DNA from: Rotaria socialis
Lineage: Eukaryota > Rotifera > Eurotatoria > Philodinida > Philodinidae
Length of the DNA stretch: 64,000 bases
Reading direction: 5' to 3'
NCBI GenBank assembly: GCA_905331475.1
Contig: CAJNYU010003630.1
Coordinates: 1-64,000 of the forward strand
The translations under genes and the position numbers were made by a program. The notes under the pieces are model-generated. The model saw only the letters and a program-made list of their open reading frames with translations, ran no database searches and was not told where the DNA came from. Within the stretch, counting starts at the first letter, position 1. Every line of letters begins with the position of its first letter. Shown here in pieces: positions 34,801 to 44,932 of this stretch.

Positions 34801-37800
34801 AACAAATCGAGTTTGTCCAATGTATGGCAAAACAGCTAGCGGAAATTCACAAACAAATATTACTGTTGATAGTGAAGATGCACAACATAGTTTTGATTTA
34901 CAACAAATGGATACAAATATGTCAATGAATGTAGGAGACGTTTCAGTTAAAATGGTTGAACCAGGTGGAACGAAATTAATATTTGCTAAAAGTGTACTGG
35001 ACAAGTAAGTTCATAGATTTGTGACGTTTTATTGAATAAAAATGAAAACATATTTATTGTTTAGAGTTTCATCGAAAGAAAATTCAAGAAAATCGAAAAA
35101 ACCGAAAGCACTCAAAGTATCACTATCTACTGGTGGAATTGAATCCATGGGTGATGCCGATGAGTCTACAACGAATAGCCAACCGATGGGAATGAATTCT
35201 AGTATGAATAATGAACGGCCACTAACTCCACCGCCTATTGTTCATGTATCAAAAATGTCATTTATACCTCCAATAAAATCTGAACCATCAACAGCATCAG
35301 CCAATTTAACTTACACACCTAAGTCGAGCGGTACTCTCAAAACAACTTTATCGCATGCGGGTAGTAGACGTAAGAGTTCAACAACGCCAACAAATGGTGG
35401 ACAGCAAATTAAACATAGTCAAAGTTGTGTTGGTCCAACATCGGCTAATGCAAATCGCCAGCAACCAACATCAACGCCATTGTCAAATGGTCCATTAGGC
35501 ACAATGTTTTCATTTCCACCAAATACACCAACAACACCAACACCATCGTCGTCCGGTGCAGACTATTTGGATAAACGTGCAAGGACTGTACAACGAAGAC
35601 GGATTGATCCACTTGTTAGCTTTGCTAGTTTACTCGAAAGCATTCTTAATGAACTTCGAGATATGCCGGAGGTAAGGATTGGCTGAGATAGTGTACATCA
35701 GAATGAAGAAATTTTATGCTGAGAAAAAAAGTGTTCTACAAAAAATCTTAAGACGAGATAAATCATTTTTCGATCTGATTCGAATATTTTAAGATAGACA
35801 ATTTTGCAATGAGTTTATGCAGAAATCAAAAAACGACATAGATCTTTGTAAACTTTAATTTAAAGCTTTGTAAAAATTTATTATATTCAGTTCCAACTTA
35901 CACTGATTTCTAAGAGACGTCTAATCTATTATTTTTCTTCTTATAACTTAAATCTCGTTTAGGCAACCATGTTTTTATCGCCAGTTAACTCACGATCATA
36001 TCCTGCTTATTATGAAATAATAAAAAATCCGATGGATTTACAAAAAATTCGTCAACGAGTTCTTGCTCATACCTATGAAAATCGTGAAGGATTTCTAAAT
36101 GATATACGGCAATTAGTTGACAATAGTCGTCAATTTAATGGCGAATACGATCAAATAACTCGTGATGCTCAAACAATATTTGCTGCTTGTTTTCAAAAAT
36201 TTGCTGCTGTAAATTAAATAAACAATTTGAAAATTCTCATTTATTTTTTTATTTATTCGTTTCTAGAATGAAGACAAATTAATGAAATTAGAAAAAGCAA
36301 TAAATCCATTATTAGATGATGATCTTCTTGTTGCTATATCATATTTATTTGAACGTATATTAAGTGAACATTTAATGAATGTTGAAAATTCTTGGCCATT
36401 TCATCATGCTGTTAATAAAGTTCGTTTTAAAGATTATTATGATATTGTTAAAACGCCAATGGATTTAGAAAAAATAAAAAATGTAAAATTTCCAAAACTG
36501 AATTTTGTTTTTCATAAGAAAATTCTCTTGAATTAATTTTGTTTAGAATATTCTCAAACATACATATCGTTCACGTGCAGCAATGCTAGCCGATGTTAAT
36601 TTACTTTATACAAATAGTGTTCAATACAATGGTGAATCCCATTCCATAACAGCAACAGGATCAAAAATAGTTCAAACATGTAAAGAACAATTTGACGAAC
36701 ACACTGAACAGTTCACTGCACTTGAACACAATCTTGAACGACAAGCATTAGGTTTAATGCAAAATATAGACCAACAAATGAATGATGATGATGAATGGCA
36801 ACAGATAATTACAACTGAATCTACGAATCCATTTTCGTTTAATCCATTAGTAGAAGGTAAGAAACTTAATTTCTTCGTAACGTTATACATACTCTTATAG
36901 GTCATTTCGGATGAATAAGCTTTTTGGCTTATTTTTTACTGCACTTGCATTTTGAGTGATACTAATATCTGAATCATATCGTAATAATTTGCTCAATACT
37001 ATGACGCCTTAGACTTCCGTAAACGTGAACAATGGCGACTATCATAGTAAACTATGCTTGCAAAGTCTTTTCTCAATAGAATCAATCTTTCTTAATGTAG
37101 AGGCGTAACTATGAAAATCTATATGCCAATGAGTATCATGGAACCCGTCTCTTTGATTTTTTTACAAAATGATACTTTTATCTGTAATGATTTATTATTC
37201 AATATATCGCTGTGAAATATTCAACTTTTTTCGTCTGAATCTTAATTAGAAAGTAGTACAAGAAATAATTCCAAAGCTTTATGAAAGACACTACGTTAAA
37301 AATTAGAATCTGTGGGGACACTTCTTTTGTCATTATGCAGAGATTTCTTCGGAAAAATTTTGATCAAATATATGTATATATATATATATAGATTATATAT
37401 TTACTGATTGTTTTTCAATTGATATTTCCTTTAAACAATGATGTCTAGCATTACTTTTGTTAAAGATATCTCGACTAATTTATTACAGAAGTAATAGATA
37501 AGTATTGACTTTAGAAAAGTTGACTATCCAGAAATAAATATCATCAGCAAATAATAATTATATGTGTGCTTAATATAATTGTCAAACAATTTTTACTCTA
37601 AATTTTAGAACAAGACGATAACAATGAATTGAAAAGTCCAACATCACCTGGTATGTCACTTGAAACGTTCATTTCACGTGATTTAGCAGCCATAGAACAG
37701 CAAATGCAAGCTATGGCAGCAGCCGGACAAAACGAAGATGATAACGATGAACAATATGAAAAAATTACAACAGAAGATATTTTAGGTAATATCAAATTAT

Positions 37801-38087
37801 TTATATTCGTAAAAAACAGAAGTTTTGTGATCTGTTAAATATAAATAGGTAATATCAGTGAATCAGATTCATCCGATGACGACAATGACACTCGACAATC
37901 ATCATCTATGTTTTCAACTGCAATTCACCAAGATATATCAAATGAAGCAAGTTCAGCAACAAATGAACTATCATCATCGAAAAATCGTCATCATAAACAT
38001 TCAAAAAAACGATTGAAAACATCTCATACATCAACAACATCAACTGCTGATGCAGCTGCACTGCAATTATCGGAAGATGAACTCTAA
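28873..38087 (+). CDS. TAF1: TFIID subunit TAF1 (TBP-associated factor 1), 27 exons
   Basis: I resolve 27 exons totalling 5691 nt (1896 residues, close to human TAF1). They are 28873-29031, 29083-29181, 29246-29335, 29406-29462, 29524-29935, 29992-30024, 30079-30179, 30467-30655, 30714-30908, 30972-31145, 31197-31370, 31436-31540, 31596-31941, 32001-32132, 32502-32587, 32649-32795, 32854-33058, 33127-33398, 33975-34111, 34166-34706, 34763-35004, 35065-35671, 35963-36208, 36267-36482, 36547-36856, 37609-37785 and 37849-38087; all phases agree. An acidic N-terminus is followed by the DUF3591 core ([20 protein letters not shown]-like [21 protein letters not shown]-like [30 protein letters not shown]). 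Next come the zinc knuckle [16 protein letters not shown], two bromodomains ([10 protein letters not shown] and [10 protein letters not shown]) and an acidic Ser-rich tail. TAF1 scaffolds TFIID on core promoters and reads acetyl-lysine. The N-terminus before the core is short, so the TBP-inhibitory TAND region appears reduced. Confidence 0.97.
32272..32418. mobile_element. 147 bp MITE-like element inside TAF1 intron 14
   Basis: Terminal inverted repeats of about 28 bp carry two mismatches. AGTGTCACATATCCGAAATT at the left pairs with the complement AATTTCGGATATGTTACACT at the right. Inside lie the perfect 20 bp palindrome GGAGATACCGCGGTATCTCC (32294-32313) and several TCTCC/GGAGA words. It fills most of intron 14 (32133-32501), which is far longer than most introns of the gene. 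There is no coding capacity and no target duplication I can define. Confidence 0.7.
33680..33715. repeat. (TA)n microsatellites in TAF1 introns
   Basis: ATATGTATATATATATATATA lies in the 576 bp intron 18 of TAF1 (33399-33974). A similar run (TATATGTATATATATATATA) lies at about 37370-37391 in intron 25 (36857-37608). These are ordinary dinucleotide repeats in the two longest introns of the gene. Confidence 0.7.
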
Positions 38088-38205
38088 AAAATTTTATTTT
38101 GTTTATAAATATATAAATATATTTCTTTCATGTCTGTGTGCGTGTGTGTTAATAAACAAAAGCAAAGAAAGCCTAGAGCTAAATTAAATAAGCTTTATAA
38201 ATCAT

Positions 38206-38217
38206 TTTGTTTTTAAG
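38206..38217 (+). promoter_or_regulatory. 3' splice-site-like sequence just before the MAO ATG (possible trans-splice acceptor)
   Basis: TTTTGTTTTTAAG directly abuts the ATG at 38218 and matches the pyrimidine-rich ..AAG/AG acceptors used in this window. The preceding gene stops only 130 bp upstream, leaving little room for a promoter. An outron acceptor for a spliced leader would explain both facts. This is inference; no leader RNA gene was seen in the window. Confidence 0.35.
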
Positions 38218-39837
38218 ATGTCGTCTGACCTTCTTGATGTATTAATTATTGGTGGTGGCCTATCCGGTCTATCAGCTGGAAACTATTTATTAGAACATAA
38301 CATAGATAATTTTCTTATTCTTGAAGCTCGAGATCGTGTAGGAGGTCGAACATGTACTATTGAGTATCAAAAACATGCAGTGGACATTGGAGGTGCTTAT
38401 GTTGGTCCATTTCAAAATCGTATTCTTCGATTAGCTCGTGAATTTGACATTCGTACCTATCGTGTTTATAATAAAGGAAAAACTATTTTAACACTTGCGA
38501 ATGGAAATCGATCCGAATATACAGGTCTTATACCAACTTCCATTGGCATTTTCTCATTACTTGATGTTAATTATTTATTATGTCGGACACAGGAATTATG
38601 CGAGCAATTATCGAATTTAGAACCGTGGTCAAATGAAGATTTAGCTTCAAAATACGATCGAATGACAATCGATGATTGGATCGAAACATTAGGTGAAACT
38701 GATCAAGCGAAACAACTTTATCGAGCCGTTGCTCGGACAATACTTTGCGTTGAACCAAATGAAGTATCCATGCTTGCTTGGATTTCATATGTTAACAATG
38801 GCTTGGGAGTTATGCGTCTATGCGAAGTTGATGATGGTGCTCAAGAAAGAAAGTTTCGTGGTGGATCTCAGCAAATATCGAATCGATTAGCTGAGAAACT
38901 TGGTGATAATCGAGTTTTATTTAATCATACTGTTAAATATATAGATTGGTCGTCGACAGAAAATTTAGTTAAAGTTACATGTGATAATAATAAAACATTT
39001 ACATGTCGCCATGTAATTATTGCTCTCGCACCATCTCTTTATAAAACAATACAATTCGAACCTGAATTACCACCAAAAAAGCGCGAAGCAACTGAACGAA
39101 TGTATATGGGTTCAATTATAAAAACGATTACAGTATTTGAACGACCCTATTGGAAAGAGAATGGTTTTAGTGGTATCATATTGGATACGTCGAGAGTATC
39201 ATTAAATCCGGTTATTTATACTTTTGATGATTCATGTGATGAAGATAAATTTTATGCCATCATGGGTTTTATTGTTGCTGATTCAAGCCGTGAATGGGCT
39301 AAAAAAACACGAGATGAACGTCGACAAGCTGTTTGTGAACAATATGCCAGAGCATTTCAATGTAATGATATGTTAACGGGTTGTCGCGATTATATCGAAC
39401 AAGATTGGTCTGCTGAAAAATTTAGCGGCGGTTGTTATACAGATATAATGCCAAAAGAATTGCTATCATCGTTACGTGAACAACTGCATACGCCATGTGG
39501 AGACAATGGTCAATTGATGTTTGCTGGTACTGAATTAGCAACTCGATTTGCTGGTTATATGGATGGTGCAGTACAATCAGGCGAAAAGGCAGCATATGAC
39601 GTTATTACTAAATATTTGAAAAAGAATGATGAAAATTTTAAATTAGAATGGATACAAGAAGAACCGGTTGATGATAGAGAAGAATGTCGATCGCCCAATA
39701 CTAAAAGACTTATGTATGGGCCATCTAAAATTGAAATGTTATTACCAAAAGCGTCAACAGTTAAATTTATTTTAAAAACTATTTCCGTCGTTTTAGTTGG
39801 CTATACTGCAATGATGATCAAATCACGATATTTTTAA
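38218..39837 (+). CDS. Flavin monoamine oxidase, tail-anchored
   Basis: A single exon of 539 residues. The N-terminal dinucleotide fold (VLIIGGGLSGLSAGNYLLEH, then LEARDRVGGRT) binds FAD. The motif FSGGCYTDIMP places a cysteine at residue 406, the position to which MAO enzymes attach FAD covalently. FAGTELATRFAGYMDGAVQS supplies the C-terminal FAD-binding block and the cage tyrosine. A final hydrophobic segment (about 513-535, FILKTISVVLVGYTAMMI) followed by KSRYF is like the tail anchor that fixes MAO in the mitochondrial outer membrane. Length and layout are those of MAO-A/B (about 520-527 aa). The enzyme should oxidatively deaminate amines, releasing aldehyde, ammonia and peroxide; the substrate preference cannot be told. 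The lack of introns is notable beside TAF1, 130 bp upstream on the same strand. Confidence 0.93.
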   Translation: MSSDLLDVLIIGGGLSGLSAGNYLLEHNIDNFLILEARDRVGGRTCTIEYQKHAVDIGGAYVGPFQNRILRLAREFDIRTYRVYNKGKTILTLANGNRSEYTGLIPTSIGIFSLLDVNYLLCRTQELCEQLSNLEPWSNEDLASKYDRMTIDDWIETLGETDQAKQLYRAVARTILCVEPNEVSMLAWISYVNNGLGVMRLCEVDDGAQERKFRGGSQQISNRLAEKLGDNRVLFNHTVKYIDWSSTENLVKVTCDNNKTFTCRHVIIALAPSLYKTIQFEPELPPKKREATERMYMGSIIKTITVFERPYWKENGFSGIILDTSRVSLNPVIYTFDDSCDEDKFYAIMGFIVADSSREWAKKTRDERRQAVCEQYARAFQCNDMLTGCRDYIEQDWSAEKFSGGCYTDIMPKELLSSLREQLHTPCGDNGQLMFAGTELATRFAGYMDGAVQSGEKAAYDVITKYLKKNDENFKLEWIQEEPVDDREECRSPNTKRLMYGPSKIEMLLPKASTVKFILKTISVVLVGYTAMMIKSRYF

Positions 39838-40979
39838 TAATGAATACTTCTTTCTTTGAATGATTGCATTCGACAAGAGAATCAAAATATGTTTTTTTAA
39901 TTCCGCGTTATAAAATTTTCTAGTATTATATTTAAATTGAAGCTATTTTTTTATAATTTAAAATAAATATCATAATTCAGCCAGATTTTCCATTGGGCAT
40001 TTTATTAACAGAAAATAGAGAAGAATAAATTTTCTCAAGAATGATGCATTTTGTTTTGATCATTGATTGAAGTTTATTTCGAGTTCTCTTCATGGCGAAA
40101 AAAATTGTTCGGAAAGAGAAATCTATCACATAAATAACTGGGTTTTTCTTGTTTGAAAATTTGATTATTATATTTTATAGAAAATATTTATAATGTTGAG
40201 CTTTTTGTAATTCGAATTACTGCAGGGAGTATGTTTTGAACGATAACTATTTGTTTGATTAATAGATCAACTCAGACTGAGGCATGATACTTAAGTTGTA
40301 CTTCAAGAATTTAACTTAAAATGTTACTTTAAAAGTTAAAGCAGATATGTAAGCGCCATTATTTGAACATCGATTTCTCATAGAGTGGAGCGAGTCATGT
40401 CCTATATTAAGTAATGATAATTATGGTTGAAGGGAAATATTTCTATCTTGTAACAAGTATTTTTCTACATCGTATTAAAAACTTCAAATTACAATAAGAA
40501 TTACACGCGAAGTGAACTTAAATGAAGAGAAAATAGAATGAAATAATCATTCTAGATATCAGGTTAAAACACATGACAGAAGACATTGATCGAATCATAT
40601 TAACAGGTTTGATAGTTTTCGCGTAATTATTTCTCAGGTTGATCATTCCGACCACCGGAAATAGCATCTTATCCGCTGTAAAACAGATACCAAACGTTGA
40701 ACTACTGAATGAATTGTCACCTTGTTTCACCGTCATGCGATATTATGGTGTTCAAGACCATTTATGACGCCGTTTTTGTGAACAGAGGATTTTATGATTC
40801 TTGAGAGCTTGTTAGCGCAGTTTGAAATGTCTTAATTGTCGTTCAGCAATTGCAATGAACATCGAAAATAAAAGTAGCTTTTTTAAAAATCGAATACCGA
40901 ATTGATAAAGAATGTCGATACATATTGATTTTATTTTCAACTGGATTACTATAAGAGCATAGAGCAGGAAGATAACTGG

Positions 40980-42400
40980 ACTTTTATCGTCTACAATTAT
41001 AACAGCACCACATAGACTGAGAAATTTATCGATACGGTAGCGTTTAACGATAATATAGATGAAAGATCAAGTGATGATCTAGTTCATATAGCGCAAGCAA
41101 TACTAATAATGTTGATTGACGAGGATAGTTTGAGAATAAACGGTGAAGTCGATATTAGAATGCTTAAGATTAAACACTTGATGATTAATATTTTTATCTT
41201 TTGGTTGATGATTTTCATATGAGAAAAATCGTTCTTGAGTAGTTGAAGAACATGTCTATATAGTCACGATTAATGTAGATTTTGTTCGGCATCTTAAATA
41301 TCCCGTGACTCGCAGCAAAGCACTTGCCAAGTAAATCTTCATGATTTTTCTTAGATACATAAATTTTTTTCTCGAAAATTGTTTTCATCCGTTTGAAAAA
41401 AAACTCAAAACTCTGCCATATCTATTGGAATCCGTTTAGAAGAACTCTTCGGTTAATGAGTAAATTCAAAACATTTTACTTGATAGAAAACCAATTGAAC
41501 AATAAGCAGAGTTCAGAAGATTGGTTTATCCTACAAATTCTAGTCTTATTATTCCAGTAGTGTCAAACTTGAAACTTGAAATTTTCAATTTTCAATTGAA
41601 TTCAACTTTCAAGTTTGACATATATGTATTATTCATAAAAATGATGATTGAAAAAAGCACATATGATCTAGTCGTGCGGATCTTTCTGATATACTACTTT
41701 GAACTGTTCGTGAAAACAAAAAAAATAACCCTGATCACCACTTACTTACTTATATTTTTATCTATCTGTTGAAGATGATGTTCGTTGCATTCTTGATGAA
41801 ATGGAATTTTATGAAAAGACTGACGAAAACATTATATTTGTTTCAATTCAAGATGCTGTTATGACAGTCAAAAACGAAATCGAAGGCAATAAATATCATG
41901 ACTAAAATAACTTTTAAAATATTGTGCATCGTATTATAGTGGGATTAACAATCGAGATCCTGATCACTCGATTCTAAATGTTGTCTTTGCATGGTATCTT
42001 CGATGTTTCTTACTAAATACTTTCGAGAACTCTATATCTCACAGGTGATTTCTGCTCATTTTATTTGTATTTTATAAATAAAATTCCTACTCGTTTATAT
42101 TTCTATAGTTTAGCTGATGAAACAAGAAATCACATCGAAAATAGTAATATGATTTCAAAAAAGTGAAGGCCTCTCCAGTTTTGAAATCGATACCATTCAG
42201 ACTCTTTATCAAACAGTGTAGTTATAATGGACTGGACTATTTCTATCAATTGAATGCCGCAGTGATGCCTATACATGTGTGTGGCAAAGCGAGTACCTCG
42301 GTGAAATCAAACGCAGATCTTGAAAAATTAAAATAAAAAGATATTGAGAAAGATTACAAAAATAAATTTTCTTATGTAACTATCTTAACGTAAGTCATGC
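40980..42400 (+). pseudogene. Possible decayed gene, unknown
   Basis: Several plus-strand segments translate into protein-like text separated by stops and shifts. Examples are DERSSDDLVHIAQAILIMLI near 41056-41115, EFYEKTDENIIFVSIQDAVM near 41805-41865, NNRDPDHSILNVVFAWYL near 41948-42001, and CSYNGLDYFYQLNAAVMPIH near 42220-42280. Codon use resembles the real genes more than the flanking DNA does. No start, complete splice structure or family is recognised. It could be a pseudogene or a very divergent gene with missed exons; chance is also possible. Confidence 0.25.
41561..41620. repeat. 60 bp palindrome (TGTCAAACTTGAAA ends)
   Basis: TGTCAAACTTGAAA at 41561-41574 pairs perfectly with TTTCAAGTTTGACA at 41607-41620, and the interior (CTTGAAATTTTCAA, then TTGAA and CAACTTTCAAG) is also self-complementary. 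It would form a strong hairpin. It resembles the other foldback elements in having one word (CTTGAAA/TTTCAAG) repeated in both orientations. Confidence 0.65.
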
Positions 42401-43836
42401 GAGATTTTGATTGAAATCAAATTTAAATAGTAGTGTTCAAGATATAGAGCTCGTTATGATGTTCAAGAGAAATTATCATTAGGGTTAGGAAGATGAAGAG
42501 TTATCCACTGTTTTTTATATTAACTGTTGTTGAGTGTCTGTCTTATCAAAAAAAAAAAGAAGAAGAATGATGAATTCTTTCGGGGTTTCTAAGAGCTACA
42601 TTTTCCTAAGATTGATAAAGAACTCATTGCTATTGCTGTAATAAGCAACTATACGAAAATCAAATCAGTATATGGTGTACTTGTTTCGATGGCATTTAGA
42701 AAAAGAAGCTATGTACAATATATCAAACTCACTTTATTTTGTTATATGGTGCATTATTTCAGCTGCTGTTCGACGAAAAGCAATTAAAACTGGTGAAGGC
42801 ATGTCAGTTTTTTAATCAGATTTTGTGAGTATTTAAGTTAATATGGCGCAGATATTATGATTTCTCAATGAAAACGATTACAAACAATAATTTCTGAATA
42901 AAACAAAACAATTTTTCAATTTTGCCGACTCGAATGTGAGATATATATTCTTTCGGGGCACTAAAGTAGCTGAGAGTAAATTATCGTGCTATGGGTTCTA
43001 GTACATATCGTCGCAGGATCACTTCGTTGTGATCAGTTCGTTTACATATAACTGGGAGTAAATTAATTGAATTAAGTGATTTAGTTCAATGTATGCTATT
43101 TAATTCATCACCTTAATAAATGTATTCCTTTACAATATTAAGACTCTTTCTTAAAAATCCAGCTTTGTTTTTAACAAATGATAGAAGTGTCAATTTACAG
43201 TTTTATTTATTTTAGATTTTAAAGTACCCAAAAATTAGAATTAAATTCTACAAAGTTCAATTTAAAATAACTTTAATTTTTTGGAATGAAGATGTACTTT
43301 AAATGAAGCTATATGCGTGTAAAACAATATTCTTTTTAAACTGAATTTTTTAAAATTAAAATATGTCACCTCCAAAAAAATGCTATCGAAAGAATACTGC
43401 AGTTTTATAAACATTTATTGACATTAGATATTTTTAATGTTCGCAGTATCGGAAATCTAAAAATCCATTTCCAAAATCACTTTATCCAATAATCGAGTAA
43501 CTATGCAAATCACAGGAAATTGCCCTGGAAAGTACTGAATGAATTATGCACCTCAAGAAAGAGCACATTTTACTTTTATATCTTCTTGGTTTTCTTAGCT
43601 CAAGATTTCCTAAGCAGTCGTCTCCTTAAGGGACTTGAATTGAGTTTTATTTAGAGCAGACTATTTTCAATGTAACAAAAGTACTTTTTTTTTACAGAAA
43701 TAAACGTTTTTTCTCTAAAACGAATCTATTATCCGTCATATTGATCTAATTATTATTTCATAATACTGTACATTTACGCGATTAATTGAATAACATACGA
43801 AATAAAATCACTTATTTCAATTAATGTATATATCGC

Positions 43837-43947
43837 AAGGAGGAAACGGCGGACTTTTGGACTTGAAGTTACTTTGAGCTACTTCAAGTAGTCTACTTTG
43901 AGGTACTCTGGCGTGCTTCTCTACTTCAAGTCAGCCGTTTCACCCTT
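43837..43947. mobile_element. Foldback element with ACTTGAAGTA words, copy 2
   Basis: The termini AAGGAGGAAACGGCGGACTT and AAGTCAGCCGTTTCACCCTT are inverted complements with a few mismatches, and they match the termini of the 272 bp element at 5451-5722. The 70 bp interior carries ACTTGAAGT, ACTTCAAGTA and TACTTTGAG words. It is therefore a shortened relative, which shows that this is a dispersed family and not a local accident. Confidence 0.7.
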
Positions 43948-44425
43948 GATATGTCACCTCCTTTATTTACGTACGACTAACTTATAGCAGCGAATTTTCA
44001 TTACGACGAAGTGGGCGGTCACCTTGTTTTGGGCACGCTGTAATGAATGTCAAATTTTCATTTCGCACATGTTGCTAACAGAAACAAAACAGAACTGCAA
44101 GCATTAAGATTAAACAGCAAAGTCAACTATTGTACAAACTAGTAACGTGAGACTTATTTCTGATTACAATCACCGAAAGAAGATTTACATGATCAATCGG
44201 AAAGGGCTCTCTCAAATTTGACTTCTGTTTTGAAGAGATGAATAGTTTTTGCTACGTTTTATTTTTATTCTTACAAAAGATCCGTATAAATGAATAAGCA
44301 ACATAAATAGATTTAAGAATTACTGTTGACCACAGTTCTTATATCCCGTTTAATCCTCAATGATTCATATTTTATTCGATATTTTGTTTATCAATTTATA
44401 GGGTGAAATAGGACTCGATGAAAAT

Positions 44426-44510
44426 GGGTGTTGATATGGGCTTCTTGGATACTACACTAACGAATTTGCATAACTTGACCCTATCACTCACATTCTACAT
44501 CCACACCCTC
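44426..44510. repeat. GGGTGT.../...CCACACCC hairpin element, copy 3 (decayed)
   Basis: GGGTGTTGATATGGGC near 44426 and CACTCACATTCTACATCCACACCCTC near 44485-44510 reproduce the outer arms of the copies at 3231 and 14276 with a longer, altered middle. The last 20 bases are nearly identical to copy 2. Flanks on both sides (43948-44425 and 44511-44932) show no gene. Confidence 0.5.
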
Positions 44511-44932
44511 AAGATATACAGTATAGCGTTTTGTGAGAGATGTCGCTTGTTGTTGATAAAATTTTCATTCTTATAACTTTTATTTTAATCTTTGATAAAC
44601 AAAAACTAATAATAATAATAAAACTTCACAAAATTTAAAAATCATTTTAATATTAATTTGATTGAATAACACAGTTTTTCCATTCAATAAACGATGATGA
44701 CTGAGTCATCAAACATCAAATTAATTATACGTATGTTTTTCATTTACGTTCGTTAATTCTCTGATGTTTCTTTTGGCTGTTTCATTTTAATAACTTGTCT
44801 CGTGTGAATTTATATGCTTGAAAAATTTGATAGCTGCCTGTTTACAAGCGAAAGATGTGGTTTGAACGAAGAAATATATTCTTTGGTTTTGTAGATTTAC
44901 TTATACTTTTGTATTATTAACACTCACCCTCA

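Larger units (their letters stand above)
39838..43836. other. 4 kb intergenic region with palindromic patches and possible gene remnant
   Basis: No intact gene. AAGT/ACTT-word patches occur at 40290-40340 and 43200-43330 (TTAAAGT/ACTTTAA). A hairpin at 41561-41620 and coding-like debris at 40980-42400 are annotated separately. The rest is AT-rich without features. Confidence 0.45.

Noticed and set aside
42480-42492. TTAGGG-like word as telomeric sequence
   Set aside because: A single isolated occurrence, expected by chance.
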